64,000 nt of DNA from Pelobates cultripes. Its lineage: Eukaryota > Chordata > Amphibia > Anura > Pelobatidae. The first letter of the stretch is position 1. Every line of letters starts with the position of its first letter. The translations under genes were made by a program, and so were the position numbers. The stretch is from assembly GCA_933207985.1 (NCBI GenBank), contig OW240920.1, positions 149,823,826 through 149,887,825 of the forward strand. Reading direction: 5' to 3'. Shown here one piece after another: positions 33,453-50,316 of this stretch. Below the pieces are notes generated by a model that saw only the letters and a list, made by a program, of their open reading frames with translations, ran no database searches and had not been told where the DNA came from.

Positions 33453-35760
33453 TTGTATACGAATCATGTGTTATGCTACCACCACGGCAATATTACTCTG
33501 ACCACAAATATATATTCACTATGGGTCCGGAACAATTCTGATAGAACAATGTGTGCTGTCCAACTTGACATAATGGCACAACACTTCATGCAGCGGGGTT
33601 ACACTAGACAGAACTTGATTAATGCATTGGAGTGTGCGAATCAAAGATTTTATGATACCGGTGAACGAATATCAAGTCTTAATGAGAGACTTCTCTTTCC
33701 TCAAACATTTCATAGCAGATCTCAATTTGTTAGATCTACTATTTCCAACAACTGGCAAACTCCGTCTAAAGATCCCACATTACCAGAACTTTTTAAACGA
33801 CCACCTTTGATTAATTACCGGAGAAAATATTGTGTAAAATATTTATTAATGTTACGTTTGTTTTATAATAGTATAACTGATACTATAATAATGACATAAA
33901 TACAATAATGTATGAACTGTTGTCAAATAACACAGATAAATAAGTGAAATACACATAAAAAAATGAGTTTTCTCTATATAAATGAGATAAGTAACGTATG
34001 TACAGAAGTGAAAATAAATTCAAAGAATAAGTTATAACATGGTGTGACAAACTCCCCTTTTCCTGTGAGTTTGCCACGAGTTCTTGGAGAGGCCTGCTTG
34101 CCAGCCTCCTGCCCACAGACTGTGGACCCTGTAAACTGTGATATAAAAGTCTCCGTTTGTCTATTTGAATTATATGGTTCGGTAACTGAGCAGCCGCATG
34201 AACCAGGGACCACCCTGGAGCTGATTAAGCTTAATTGATACATTATTGCAATTTCCACCTCTGTGTTCGTCTGGGTGGCCGCAATTCCTATGGACGACCA
34301 CAAGGTGGCGGCCATCTTGTTCGCATGGACCAAAATTGCGAATAGACTTCAGGGGGACTTTGCCGCAAATGCCCTGGAACTATTTTCGCCATGAAAAATT
34401 TGCGGTTCCAGGTTGGTCTATGTGACTTCCATACAATTTCTGAACCCCTGAACTGATCTGGGTGATTTTTGGATATGTTGGTCACCCAGATCAGGGCTAT
34501 CAGGGGATGTTACATTTGTGGGGATACTATGTGTTTTGGGGTGTTGTGTTGTTTTTTTTTTAAAGTATATTTTTTCTGTGCTTGGAGATAAGTGGATTAG
34601 AATTAGTACGGTTACTGATTCAATTATCTCCCAGACAGAGGGGAGGGATTGTGTGCTGTATGTGGGAGTGTCGTACCTTGTAACCCTATTGTTATTGGTC
34701 TGTGTCATTGTAAATCAGTCTCCAACAAGGTCTATGTGGGCGTACCCCTTGCATGGGGATTGTCATATAAGGCCAAGTGTGGCTCCCATTAAATTGTTTA
34801 CCCCTTCATGAAGTCTTGGCTCATGTTTGGGGGATTGGAGAACTACATTCACTCTGGGGATTGCTATATCACAATACTCCCCTGAGTATAATCACTAGCT
34901 CTTATAAGAGCTGTTTCTGCTACTCTCTCTGGACTAGGAGAGGCCTACCCACTGGAAGCTGGATCCTGGTCTTGGTCCAGGGTGGATGGAGGACAGCGAG
35001 ACCCCAACCTAGCTGTGGCGATTCATGGGGTTTACAGTGGTTATGGTGTGCTAATACAGTGCTTATGGTGGTCGCAAGTACTAGGAATCAGCAATCGATG
35101 GAGGTACCCGGTGTGTCACACATGGTAAGAAACAAAAAGTAGAACAAGCATTCAGTCAGGTGGGAACATGGTTAAAGACCGTATTCCTTTTTCACACCAT
35201 CTTCCCACATGGACCATTCATGCTGCAGTATAGATGTGAAGGTAGATGGTTCACGGAAAGCTAGTTCACAAAATCTAATCTAAAGGATATTTTGGTTCAC
35301 ACCGACCAGTTCTCACAAATCCACCAATCAGAGTACCAGTAAAGTATTCTACAAATGCCTAAAATGCACTGCTTGCAATTCAATGATTTCTGGCAAAACA
35401 TTTAACCTCATACTGGCAAGACAAATCAAATTAGACATGGGATTACTTGCACGACATCCCATGTTATGTACAGAATAGTCTGTCCCTGTGGACTTTCTTA
35501 TATTGGCAAAACGTCAAGAGATCTACGAGACAGAATGAGCGGTCATCGCCATGCAACCAGGACATTTCATGGAACTATGCACTTCAATTTCTTCTATGAG
35601 ATTTGCAGGCATAGACCACATACCCCCTTTGCCAAGAGGAGGGGATCGTGACCGAGAAATACTTAAGAAAGAAGCATTTTGGATTTACATACGCTGGACA
35701 GTATCACCTGGTGGACTGAATGAACAAAATGTGTTGTATTGCTTCTTACCATCAAGATAA
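33453..35760 (+). mobile_element. Penelope-like element with GIY-YIG endonuclease, split by a solo LTR
   Basis: The frame 33453-33899 carries FMQRGYTRQNLINALECANQ, the post-RT segment of Penelope-like elements. After a solo LTR (34043-35120) the sequence resumes with the CxxC pair KCLKCTACNSMISGKTFN (about 35360-35410) and the nuclease start VMYRIVCPCGLSYIGKTSRD (about 35457-35516), followed by GGLNEQNVLYCFL. The GIY-YIG motif reads YRI..YIG. Frameshifts at about 35410 and 35650 make it inactive. The RT core was not found upstream. Confidence 0.75.
34043..35120 (+). mobile_element. Solo LTR with target duplication CATGG
   Basis: 1078 bp, TGTGACAAACTCC to GTGTGTCACA, flanked by CATGG (34038-34042, 35121-35125). 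TATAA near 34766 and ATTAAA at 34788-34793 fit promoter and polyadenylation parts. Same family as 57445-58523. Confidence 0.87.
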
Positions 35761-36037
35761 TACATTCATTTTGGTTACCCATAAATTAGTACAGTGACTC
35801 TCTATTAAAGGGTAATCGAAAATGTAATTATGTTTTTCTTTGTCATTTTTTCTGAGTTATTTATTTATTTTGGATCTAGATTGTTTGGTAAACCAGGATT
35901 TGGTTTCATGTTATTATGGATAATGATTTTCCATTGGAGAACTTAGAATTGGATTCTCAGTACTCAGCAAATTGACCGATATACATTTACAACTAGTCAA
36001 TGTGTACTGCAAATCACGTTTGTGTCATACTATGGAC

Positions 36038-36523
36038 CACCACAGGGAGTTTAACCGACCGTAGGGAGCTCTAACCACCGCAGGGAGCTCTATCCCCCCA
36101 CCAGGGAGCTCTATCCCCCCACCAGTGAGCTCAACCCACCGCAGGGAGCTCTATCCCCCCACCAGGGAGCTCTAACCACCGTAGGGAGCTCTATCCCCCT
36201 ACTAGGGAGCTCTATCCCCCCACCAGGGAGCTCTAACCACCGCAGGGAGCTCTATCCCCCTACTAGGGAGCTCTATCCCCCCACCAGGGAGCTCTATCCC
36301 CCTACTAGGGAGCTCTATCCCCCCACCAGGGAGCTCTAACCACCGCAGGGAGCTCTATCCCCCTACTAGGGAGCTCTAACCACCGCAGGGAGCTCTATCC
36401 CCCTACTAGGGAGCTCTATCCCCCCACCAGTGAGCTCAACCCACCGCAGGGAGCTCTATCCCCCCACCAGTGAGCTCAACCCACCGCAGGGAGCTCTATC
36501 CCCCCACCAGGGAGCTCTAACCA
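36038..36523 (+). repeat. Minisatellite, 19-21-bp units
   Basis: Alternating GGGAGCTCTATCCCCCCACC-type and GGGAGCTCTAACCACCGCA-type units; each carries GAGCTC. It lies about 260 bp before the first recognised Nudix exon. Confidence 0.93.
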
Positions 36524-36785
36524 TGCATGCCTGATCCACGGTAGAGGTATCCAAACATCCCAGGTATCCAAAAGTCCAGTTTGCATTACATCAGGGGTGC
36601 CCGAGAGGTAGGTCCCCACATATTGCAGAACAAGAACTCCTATGATACTTTAGTTTAGTTGTAGTTCTAAAACTCAGGTCTATCTATCAATCACTGTGAT
36701 AGAAGTTTGGATGTTGTATGTGTAAATATAATATTCCCAATGATGATTCGATTTCCATTGATCTATTTCTCTTTATCCATTGAAG

Positions 36786-37018
36786 GCTGTTTACCCTTCG
36801 TTGTCTGTGGCCAGCGAGTAGGTTGGGTTGTGGAATCAGTTGCCCAGCACCTCGCTCAGTTCCCTGCTGTATTCACATGTCGTGGGGGAACGTCTGCTCG
36901 GTTGGAGCTAAATGAGGGTCTGCAGACCCCCCAAGAGAGAACTCTGGCTGTACAGAACTTGATGAGATCCCTGCGGACCCAGAAACGGTTTCCCTGTCTC
37001 CAAGAATGGCGCGATGAG
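36786..37018 (+). CDS. Nudix gene exon (DUF4743 start)
   Basis: The acceptor is CATTGAAG; two bases complete a split codon, then 77 codons run CLPFVVCGQRVGWV to FPCLQEWRDE; the donor is GAG|GTATCA. This is the first exon I can identify. Confidence 0.88.
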
Positions 37019-40000
37019 GTATCAGTAGAATTGCTCTGGATTCTGACTCCCTACACGAGTCTGATCACATTATCTGATAGCCAGCCTGGGACAAAAATTG
37101 GAAATGTCTTTTCATTCATTCTGTGCACTTTGCTGAATAACAGAGTACGTGTCGTCACACAGCAGCCGTAAATAGCAGAGGGTGTTTAATAAATTGTGCA
37201 TGGCTTTGGGGAAATGGGGGAATGTTAAAGGTACACTAACAGCACCTAAACCACTTTATTGTAATGCAGAGTGTCCAAAGATCCAATCTCTTTATTCTGA
37301 CAGAGAACCAGCCATGTCTGTTGCTTCTATTGGCTTTTAGAGTGACACTTTGAGATGTGTTCTCGTTTACAAAAACCTATTTTTTTTAATGTTTTGCTGA
37401 ACTGACATTAAAGGAACAGTCCAAGCACCATCACCACTGTAGTGCGTTGTACTGCCAGGCGTGTAGATACTTACCTGGGGTCCCCTAGGTGGTAGTGCAA
37501 GTTTCAAGCTTCCATTAGCTTTCCCTGTGCGGTGCAAAGTCAGCGCATTGACTGAGTCGCAACACCCGGTGGCCCAGGTCAGACCGATCAGAAATACCTG
37601 TAACATCATGACTCCTATACGCTTAATAACCAGCAACACCATGTGACCCATTCTGGAACGTGCTTTATCTGCTGAATAAAAAAACTAAAGCAAAAAGCAC
37701 TGAAATGTGTGTTTTAATTGGAGTGAGTTGCACATTCCACTATACAGCTAATACAATACAAATCAATGTTTAGTAGATACTCCCTATTGGAAACCTATAA
37801 TGCTGCATATTGTAAAACATGATCCCAGTTATATCTTTGTATTATTCCTACCACTATGTACAATATATGCAGACCATACTGTGACTAAACCTCTGACTCC
37901 TCAGCTCTACGATGTCAGGAGTCAGTACTCAGATCTTCCCTTCCTCAGTATGGAGCGGGCAGCCACACGTGAGTATCTCCCCACTGTCCCCTCGTACATG
38001 GGCTAGTGTGATTTATCTAACTGTATACGGTACACCAGCAGCTCCCTACCGTGTGCTGATAGGGCACACGGTGTTTATATTCTGTAAGGTGTACGCGCAC
38101 GCTGTGTTTATAGTCTGTAAGGTGTACGCGCACGCTGTGTTTATAGTCTGTAAGGTGTACGCGCACGCTGTGTTTATAGTCTGTAAGGTGTACGCGCACG
38201 CAGTGTTTATATTCTGTAAGGTGTACCACACGCAGTGTTTATATTCTGTAAGGTGTACGCGAACGCTGTGTTTATAGTCTGTAAGGTGTACGCGCACGCT
38301 GTGTTTATAGTCTGTAAGGTGTACGCGCACGCAGTGTTTATATTCTGTAAGGTGTACCACACGCAGTGTTTATATTCGTGTACACGCTGTGTTTATAGTC
38401 TGTAAGGTGTAGCTGTGTTTATAGTCTGTAAGGTGTACGCGCACGCAGTGTTTATATTCTGTAAGGTGTACGCGAACGCTGTGTTTATAGTCTGTAAGGT
38501 GTACGCGAACGCTGTGTTTATAGTCTGTAAGGTGTACGCGCACGCTGTGTTTATAGTCTGTAAGGTGTACGCGCACGCTGTGTTTATAGTCTGTAAGGTG
38601 TACGCGCACGCTGTGTTTATATTCTGTAAGGTGTACCACACGCAGTGTTTATATTCTGTAAGGTGTACGCGAACGCTGTGTTTATAGTCTGTAAGGTGTA
38701 CGCGCACGCTGTGTTTATAGTCTGTAAGGTGTACGCGCACGCAGTGTTTATATTCTGTAAGGTGTACCACACGCAGTGTTTATATTCTGTAAGGTGTACG
38801 CGAACGCTGTGTTTATAGTCTGTAAGGTGTACGCGAACGCTGTGTTTATAGTCTGTAAGGTGTACGCGCACGCTGTGTTTATAGTCTGTAAGGTGTACGC
38901 GCACGCTGTGTTTATAGTCTGTAAGGTGTACGCGCACGCTGTGTTTATAGTCTGTAAGGTGTACGCGCACGCTGTGTTTATAGTCTGTAAGGTGTACCCG
39001 CACGCAGTGTTTATAATCACTGTAGTGGGCAGTTGTGGTTCTACTGAACCACAAGCGCCCCCTCTAGTGATTCTAGTGCTAGGACAGCCCTAATGTATCA
39101 AGCCATTTTTAGAATGCTTTGACTTACCCGAGCCCCAGTAGGTGCCCCCGCGGCTGCAGCCTTGCAGGGTATTCATGGATCAGTCTTACCTGTGCAATGT
39201 TAATGCTTGTTATGTCTTCACAGCACTCCTGGGGGTGCCTCGTTATGGGGTGCACGTTAATGGCTACCTGCGTAAAGGAGCTGAAATGTTTATGTGGATT
39301 GGACGACGCTCTAAAATAAAACCTTCCTATCCCGGAATGCTGGACCATCTGGTGAGGCTGGGTGAGTGGATCAGACATGGGGGGAAGGCAGAAACGTTGT
39401 CCTAACTCTGTCTGTTAACAGGCAGCAGGGGGCATCGCTGCAGGGTCCGGAGTCTGGGAGACGCTGCTGAAGGAGTGCACTGAGGAGGCTTGTATCCCAG
39501 AACCCCTTGCAGCCAGTGCACGGCCTGTAGGCACAGTCAGGTATTGAACCTTCTCTAATCTGCACCACCTTCATATTTAACCCTCTGCCTTTCTCGGGCG
39601 GTTTAACTTTATTTCCACCAATGTAATCACTAGTTATGCATACAGACAGCAGGAAGCCGTGTTCCTGGAGTGTCAGTTCGTGTTTGATTTAGAGGTTCCA
39701 GAAACATTCAAGCCGAGCGTGGGAGACGGGGAGGTGCAGGACTTCTACTTGTGGCCTTTGGACAAGGTGAGATTGCACTTCTCTCCTGGGACCAAGCACA
39801 TGTTTGGGCACCTTAAATTTCACTGAAAACCTTATCAATCACAGGTAAAAGACGCCATTGCTAGTGAGGTATTCAAGCCAAACTGTGCACTCGTGATTTT
39901 AGATTTCCTAATACGAAATGGATTTGTGGAGCCAGATAAAGGTACGTATTCTGTGCAGGGCGGGGGGTTCTGTTAGTGTGTAAGACGTGCTTGTAGATGA

Positions 40001-40717
40001 TGTATTAGAAGGGGGTGTAAGACATTGTAAAAACCAAAGGAAAAAATGTTACCTGCGCTCTTCCCAAATCACTATGTATATTTAAACAAACAGATGTAAT
40101 TTAGTAACTCCAATGGCCATTAGAGTGATGCCAACTTGCCACGTCAAGGCAAACCTCTTAGGTGGGTCCTACACTAACCATTCACCTTAATTCCTTGAGA
40201 CAGAGATGGGTCTTTTTCTAAACCCCTACATACTTATTAACCCTTAATAGGGAACAAATGGGGTGGGCAGCAGCATTGTAACATAGCTGTGTGATACAAA
40301 TGTGAAAGAGGGGGTGTATTAGTGTGTAAGACATTGTGTCTGTAAATGATGTATTATAAGGGTGTTTAAGCAGTATGTAATATATTGTTTGTATATGTAT
40401 TAGGAGTGTGTTGACATTGTGATGTTTGTAGATGGTGTAAGGAAAGGGTGTGTTAATATATTACATACCGCGATGTTTGTAGATGTATTAGGAGTGAGTG
40501 TGTACGACATTGTTTTTGTAGATTATGTATTATAAGGGTGCGTTAGCCGTAGATGATGTATTAGGAGTGTGTATGACACTGATGGTTGTAGATGAGCTGT
40601 GCTCTGTTAGCAGTAATATGTTTTTTGTAGATGACACGTTACAATGCTATAATCACTTTTTATAATCCAGAGAAATTCTATCAGACCTTCGTTGAGAACC
40701 TCCATGGACACCTGTAA
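36786..40717 (+). CDS. DUF4743-Nudix hydrolase (YJR142W / Tnr3 C-terminal / plant NUDT20-24 type)
   Basis: Seven exons join without frame errors: 36786-37018, 37905-37968, 39224-39351, 39422-39540, 39634-39766, 39845-39941, 40671-40717, giving about 273 residues and a TAA stop. The first half is the DUF4743 domain (PFVVCGQRVGWV, SMERAATPLLGVPRYGVHVNGY). The Nudix box is GGIAAGSGVWETLLKECTEEA: KEC-TEE replaces the classical REUxEE and the first glutamate is Ser, as is usual in this subfamily. Yeast YJR142W and its plant homologs convert oxidised thiamin diphosphates (oxo- and oxy-forms) to monophosphates, a metabolite-repair role; activity of this vertebrate protein is inferred. The N-terminal exon was not found, so the start is unknown. 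Introns hold a 33-bp minisatellite and MITEs. Confidence 0.9.
37223..37660. repeat. T2-like MITE ends in Nudix intron
   Basis: TTAAAGGTACACTAACAGCA at 37225 and TTAAAGGAACAGTCCAAGCA near 37408 are typical TTAA-AAGG termini. The partner ends were not clearly paired. Confidence 0.4.
37905..37968 (+). CDS. Nudix gene exon (LYDVRSQYSD)
   Basis: 21 codons plus one base, LYDVRSQYSDLPFLSMERAA; acceptor CTCCTCAG, donor CACAC|GTGAGT. It is short but matches the DUF4743 segment just before the conserved GVHVNGY strand. Confidence 0.88.
38065..39012 (+). repeat. 33-bp minisatellite in Nudix intron
   Basis: The unit reads GTGTTTATAGTCTGTAAGGT, GTACGCGCACGCT, about 28 copies by length, with ATTCT and CCACACGCA variants in a higher-order order. 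Its 3-fold length leaves several frames open without being coding. Each unit contains CTGTAAGG, a splice-donor-like string. Confidence 0.95.
39224..39351 (+). CDS. Nudix gene exon (GVHVNGY, WIGRRS)
   Basis: It opens with CA, completing a Pro codon, then LLGVPRYGVHVNGY, MFMWIGRRSKIKPSYPGMLD and HL, followed by donor CTG|GTGAGG. WxGRRSxxKxxxPGxLD is diagnostic of this Nudix subfamily. Confidence 0.92.
39422..39540 (+). CDS. Nudix gene exon carrying the Nudix box
   Basis: Starts AAGGIAAGSG and contains the metal-binding KECTEEA segment; 39 codons plus two bases. Acceptor TTAACAG, donor GTCAG|GTATTG. Confidence 0.92.
39634..39766 (+). CDS. Nudix gene exon (VFDLEVP)
   Basis: Completes Ser, then YAYRQQEAVFLECQFVFDLE through DFYLWPLDK; donor AAG|GTGAGA. 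The VFDLExP and YLWPLDK blocks follow the Nudix box in homologs. Confidence 0.92.
39845..39941 (+). CDS. Nudix gene exon (FKPNCALVILDFLIRNG)
   Basis: 32 codons plus one base; acceptor ATCACAG, donor AAAG|GTACGT. The segment FKPNCALVxxDFLIRxG is a signature of the YJR142W-like family. Confidence 0.92.
39942..40670 (+). other. Last Nudix intron
   Basis: Low-complexity GTGTAAGACATTGT / GTAGATGATGTATTA repeats without strict period. No coding sequence. Confidence 0.6.
40671..40717 (+). CDS. Nudix gene last exon
   Basis: The acceptor TAATCCAG is followed by EKFYQTFVENLHGHL and TAA at 40715-40717. Phase agrees with the previous exon. Confidence 0.88.
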
Positions 40718-40789
40718 ACACCAGCATGTATGCTCCTCCTAAGATGATGCGTACAAACCTATACATGCAGAAGAGTTCTTGGACAGATA

Positions 40790-41470
40790 ATTACATAAGC
40801 TGAAAAGACATGCGTCTATTAATTCCTCTTACATATGTTTTTGCTGTTGATTCAAAAGAAGGCAAAACCCCCCAGTTTAAAGAATTTTCCGATATCCCCT
40901 TGGATCAAGAAGCTATTTATAGCCTTGTATAGTATGTTTTTTTGCAAGTATGCATCCAGTTGATGTTTAAACATCTCTATGGACTTTGTTTCACAGTAAA
41001 AATAAGGATGTGGTTTTATCAAAGTCAATAAACATCTTTCCTTTGCCTTAGATGAAATCTCCTTTCTTCCAGTCTAAACGCATGACCTCATGTCCTATGT
41101 ATAGCCCTGTTTATGAATAGATTTCCAGATAAAGGTTTGTACTGGCCCCGAATATATTTGTATAATGTCATCATATCCCCTCTCAGGCACCATTTTTCCA
41201 AACTAAAGAGATTTAAATTGTTTAACCTTTGTTCATAACTAAAATGCTCCATTCCTTTTATCAATTTTGTAGCTTGTCTCTGGACTTTTTCTAGTGCCAT
41301 GATATCTTTCTTTAGAACAGGTGCCCAAAATTGCACAGCATATTCAAGGTGTGGTCTTACCAGAGATTTATAGAGGCAAAATTATATTTTCATCCCGAGA
41401 ATTTATGCCCCTATTTATACATGACAAAACCTTACTGGCCTTAGCAACAGCAGATTGTTATAGACTACAA
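40790..41470 (-). mobile_element. CR1 LINE 3' fragment
   Basis: The minus strand gives [40 protein letters not shown] and [12 protein letters not shown], the CR1 C-terminus, then a 3' tail down to about 40790. Confidence 0.8.
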
Positions 41471-42670
41471 ACTATGCAACAATGTCAATGTTGTTGTTAG
41501 CCCTAACTCGCTACCTCACTGTTCCTCTCACCTTCTGGGAATTAAACCATAAGGAGGACCCGGACTCCAATTGTTAAAACATGAAGACCATGCATGGAGC
41601 CAAAGATCAGACGTCTGCACCAGGACCTTTCTTACACCTTGGACTCAACAACATTACTGCAAGTCCAATATGTTACTCCTCGGGGGAATGAAACTTTTTC
41701 AGTTACCCCAACATTAATACTAAAAATATCCCGTGGCACCATCTACAATGCTGTATAGGGCATAACAAGTTTCCCCACTGTAAAAGATGTGTTTTTTTGT
41801 TTTTGTTTTTTTTTTATCCAGCACAGTGCGAAGCTCCCAGGGCTGATCTTCCCCTCCCCATCAGGACATCATCCAAAGCTCTCACTGTTCAAGCACATGC
41901 TTCTCATAGAGCAGCCTGTGATTGGTCCGCTTAGCCGGCTCAGCACATGCTGGCGAGGGGGTGGGATTTTGGATGAACAAACAAGACTAGGGGTAACAGC
42001 AGGCGGGATCACACAGTGGAAAGCAATCGTCCCCTTGCAGGAGCTGTGCTTGTAAGGGGAAGATTTAGGCGTCGACAGCATGCAGTGCAGGCAGACAACA
42101 CCTATTTTATGCACAGAACTGACATTATGGAGCTCAAAACAGTTCTGGGCTGCCTACGTCACCTGTGACAAGGGGATGCAACTAGCCTCTAATCCACAAT
42201 AACTTTGGATGTGCAGTATTTCAAGTAGAAACACCGCACATCCAGGCTTCTACCACCATGACCACATCAAATCACTGACGTGGTCGTGTTTGGACTAACC
42301 CTTATTCTGACATCTGTGCGGCTCCACTCCAAAGCCAGGATTTCCCAAAGCAGGGCTTCTTTGCAAATTTAGGAGGACACTGTTAGCTGGTGTTCAAGTC
42401 CCCTTATTTCTGTAACACTGTAAGAAAAAATACAACTTGCACTGCACCTTGTTGGCTGCAAATCCCAGCCTGTGCTGCTGTTGTGAAGGGAGATTCCTCT
42501 GTCTAGGTCGGCTATATTAGCCAGAAATCTACACCGTCATCACAGCTAGATCATTAAACTATATTCACTCACACACTACCTAGCTAGTATATAACTATAA
42601 CATAGAAAACAAACACTCTTATCTGCATGGAAACTGATGGCACCTTTGTAAATACATTATGTGAAATAAA
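41471..42670. other. Intergenic, no gene seen
   Basis: Short open frames on both strands lack similarity to anything I recognise. It lies between the 3' ends of the convergent Nudix and Rho genes. Confidence 0.5.
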
Positions 42671-42675
42671 AGCAC

Positions 42676-43553
42676 GGTGGCAAACTTAGTCCTTTTACAG
42701 TCCAGAGTGGCTTTCTTACCATAGACTGTGTTCGGGACTTTAAAATGGCTGTATCTCCTATTGTTAGTCTATGGGGATACAGCATCCGTTTCCTGAACAG
42801 TAATCTGCAACACTGTTCGGGAAACTACCAAACTACCAAATGAGAGACCACACCGGTGAGGTCGTATGTCTCTCATTAGCCCAGTTGCAACATTGTTTCA
42901 AGCTGTTAATAGGTTCTGTGTGTGTGACCGCCGTTCGTGTACCGAACACGTGGCAGCGGCCATCTTTGTTCGCTAAGAAGTTCAGCTGTGTTTGGTCGTC
43001 GAGTGCCTGGAACTGAAATCGGCTACTTGATTTCCAAACACCGCTGGACTTCTATAGCGTTCACGGAATTAACGCATTGCGGGAGTTCTCCCTTTCCAGA
43101 CCCGGTTCACTAAAAACGGTTCTCTGTGTGGCGTTCGGCTATTTTTGCAGGGATTTGAGCAGTAATTCGTGAGACTGTACATTCAGATCATTCGTGGAAA
43201 TTGTTAGAAATTACTTAAGTTATAGATTTTAATGTAAAATACATTTTACTGTACCTACTGTTAATGCAATTATCTGTGCCTGATGATGTCATCATTGTCC
43301 TTGTAGGAAACGACCTTGCATGGTCAGTTTCGCACAGTCCACCTGATTAAAACCTCTGCTGTATCAGTCTGGAAACCCCTTGCAAGGAAAACCGTATAAA
43401 TTTGGTGACTTTTCAATAAAGCCCTCAGTTGACTCCTAGACTGTGTCGTCTAGTCATTGGGAAGGGGGATTATACTGCGCTTCCTGCCTCGTGTATGCTG
43501 AATCCTGACTACCAGCGGAGAGATCGTGCATTAACCCTTACTACTCTGCTACA
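42676..43553 (+). mobile_element. Solo LTR with target duplication AGCAC
   Basis: 878 bp from GGTGGCAAACTT (first base mutated from T) to CTCTGCTACA, flanked by AGCAC (42671-42675, 43554-43558). TATAAA at 43395-43400 and AATAAA at 43415-43420. Related to the LTR at 16933-17930. Confidence 0.8.
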
Positions 43554-43558
43554 AGCAC

Positions 43559-44429
43559 TGTTTACACGTTAGAATGTGGTTCATTACCTGCCCTACAAAT
43601 CACCGAAAGTTTAATCTACACAAGCATTTGTACAGTTTGGGCAGAGGCTAAAGCTAGTCTAGTTGTAGCAGAGAAAGGAAGCTTTATGCCAAAAGACGGT
43701 GTATGCAGTGAATGTTACGAATTAAATTCCTTCCATTGTTAGAACAAAAACCTGGGTAGAGGCTCCAAGATGGCCAAACCAGGGTCCCTACACATTCAAT
43801 GTTTATTACAAGATTCAAATCCAAAAGCCAGCAGCTCAGGAAGAGGGTGCACAGATCAAGATGGCCTACAAAATAACTGTAGGATTAGCCGTGTGTTTAG
43901 CGATCCGTAAATTGTTGAAATTGGAAATGCGAATGCAGCTCAGGAGACTGGCTGACAAAACCCAATCCTTCCAGCAAAGGCACACCCGCTGGCACTTTGT
44001 TCTACCCCAGCATCACCAAAGAAATAAAATGGGTCAAAGACACATTCCATCTGGAAGTCAGACCTGCACATGATTGATATTTAGTATTTATTAAATGAAC
44101 ACTATCGACACCCAGACCATTTCAGCTCAGGGGTCTGGCTGCAATTACATTGCAGGACTAACACTGCCTCAAGATGCACTTCCTGCTTGCCAGATGCTGG
44201 AATCGGGTAAGTACAAAAAGGTTGTGGGGGTTTTTTTTTTTTTTAACCCTTACAGTGCCAGGAATACAGATTTGGCTGGCTGAGCCCCTTCTATTAAACT
44301 GCTTGAAAATTATTCCACAAAAACCGTGGCAGAAGTCTCTCCAAAACTGTTAACATTAATCTAATAAAACACACCTGCTCATTGTTTCCACAAAGCAAGA
44401 GGCACCGCTTACTAAACATGGCTAGAAAT
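43559..44429. other. Intergenic with MITE remnant
   Basis: ACACTATCGACACCCAGACC near 44100 is MITE-like. No gene seen. Confidence 0.4.
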
Positions 44430-45102
44430 TTTATTGTGGAATGGTGTGTGGCAGGAAAAGACAAATTCATTAATTGTTTTTTTTTGTTTTTTAAAATAAA
44501 CTGAGAAGAGAGTAAACCATTTAAACAGAATAAAATTAGACAACTTAAAAAAAAAAAAACATACATCCCTCACAAAGATAAAAAGACCTTAGTGAGACAA
44601 AGATAAGATAGAGAGATCTAGAGAGGCCCTAAAGAAGACCACGCTCTGCCTTTTGCTGAGCCCACGGCCAATCTTCCCAAATCTGCAGCACTCATCCCAA
44701 TCCAAACAGCAGGGGGAATACAGGGAAAAACTACAACATGAAGCTTCCCTCCTAGAACAATCCCATCCACAGAGACAGTTCTGGAAGAAATACAAATCCC
44801 CCACCCTCAAATTCTGCAGATATTTAGAACCCAGTACATCTGTGGGGTACAGAAACACCTGTTAGAATTTAACCCCTACAATCTGAACCACTGACAAGGG
44901 TGGTAACACAGGAACACGATCCCACATACAGATGGTGGCGGCTTTGTGGGCAGAGGCTAACTGTTGTGCTTGTCTCCTGTATTTTGTCCCTCACATTCCT
45001 CAAAGTCCAAGGAAGTACCTGCCTCTCCCCTTAACCCAGAGTGAGGGCAATAGAGGAGTGTGATAGAAAGCAGCGGGAAGATGGGAGGACTTGGCTTCCT
45101 TC
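44430..45102 (-). other. Probable 3' UTR of the Rho gene
   Basis: Non-coding sequence after the stop, ending near AATAAA on the minus strand (TTTATT at 44430-44435). The extent is inferred from that hexamer only; another lies at 44087-44092. Confidence 0.4.

Positions 45103-50315
<5,213 letters not shown>

Positions 50316-50316
<1 letters not shown>

Noticed and set aside
39050..39070. CTCF-like motif next to the minisatellite
   Set aside because: One extra G relative to the core; weaker than the one at 29380.
38017..39093. Open frames on both strands in the 33-bp minisatellite
   Set aside because: Repeat artefacts within an intron of a gene whose exons are clear.
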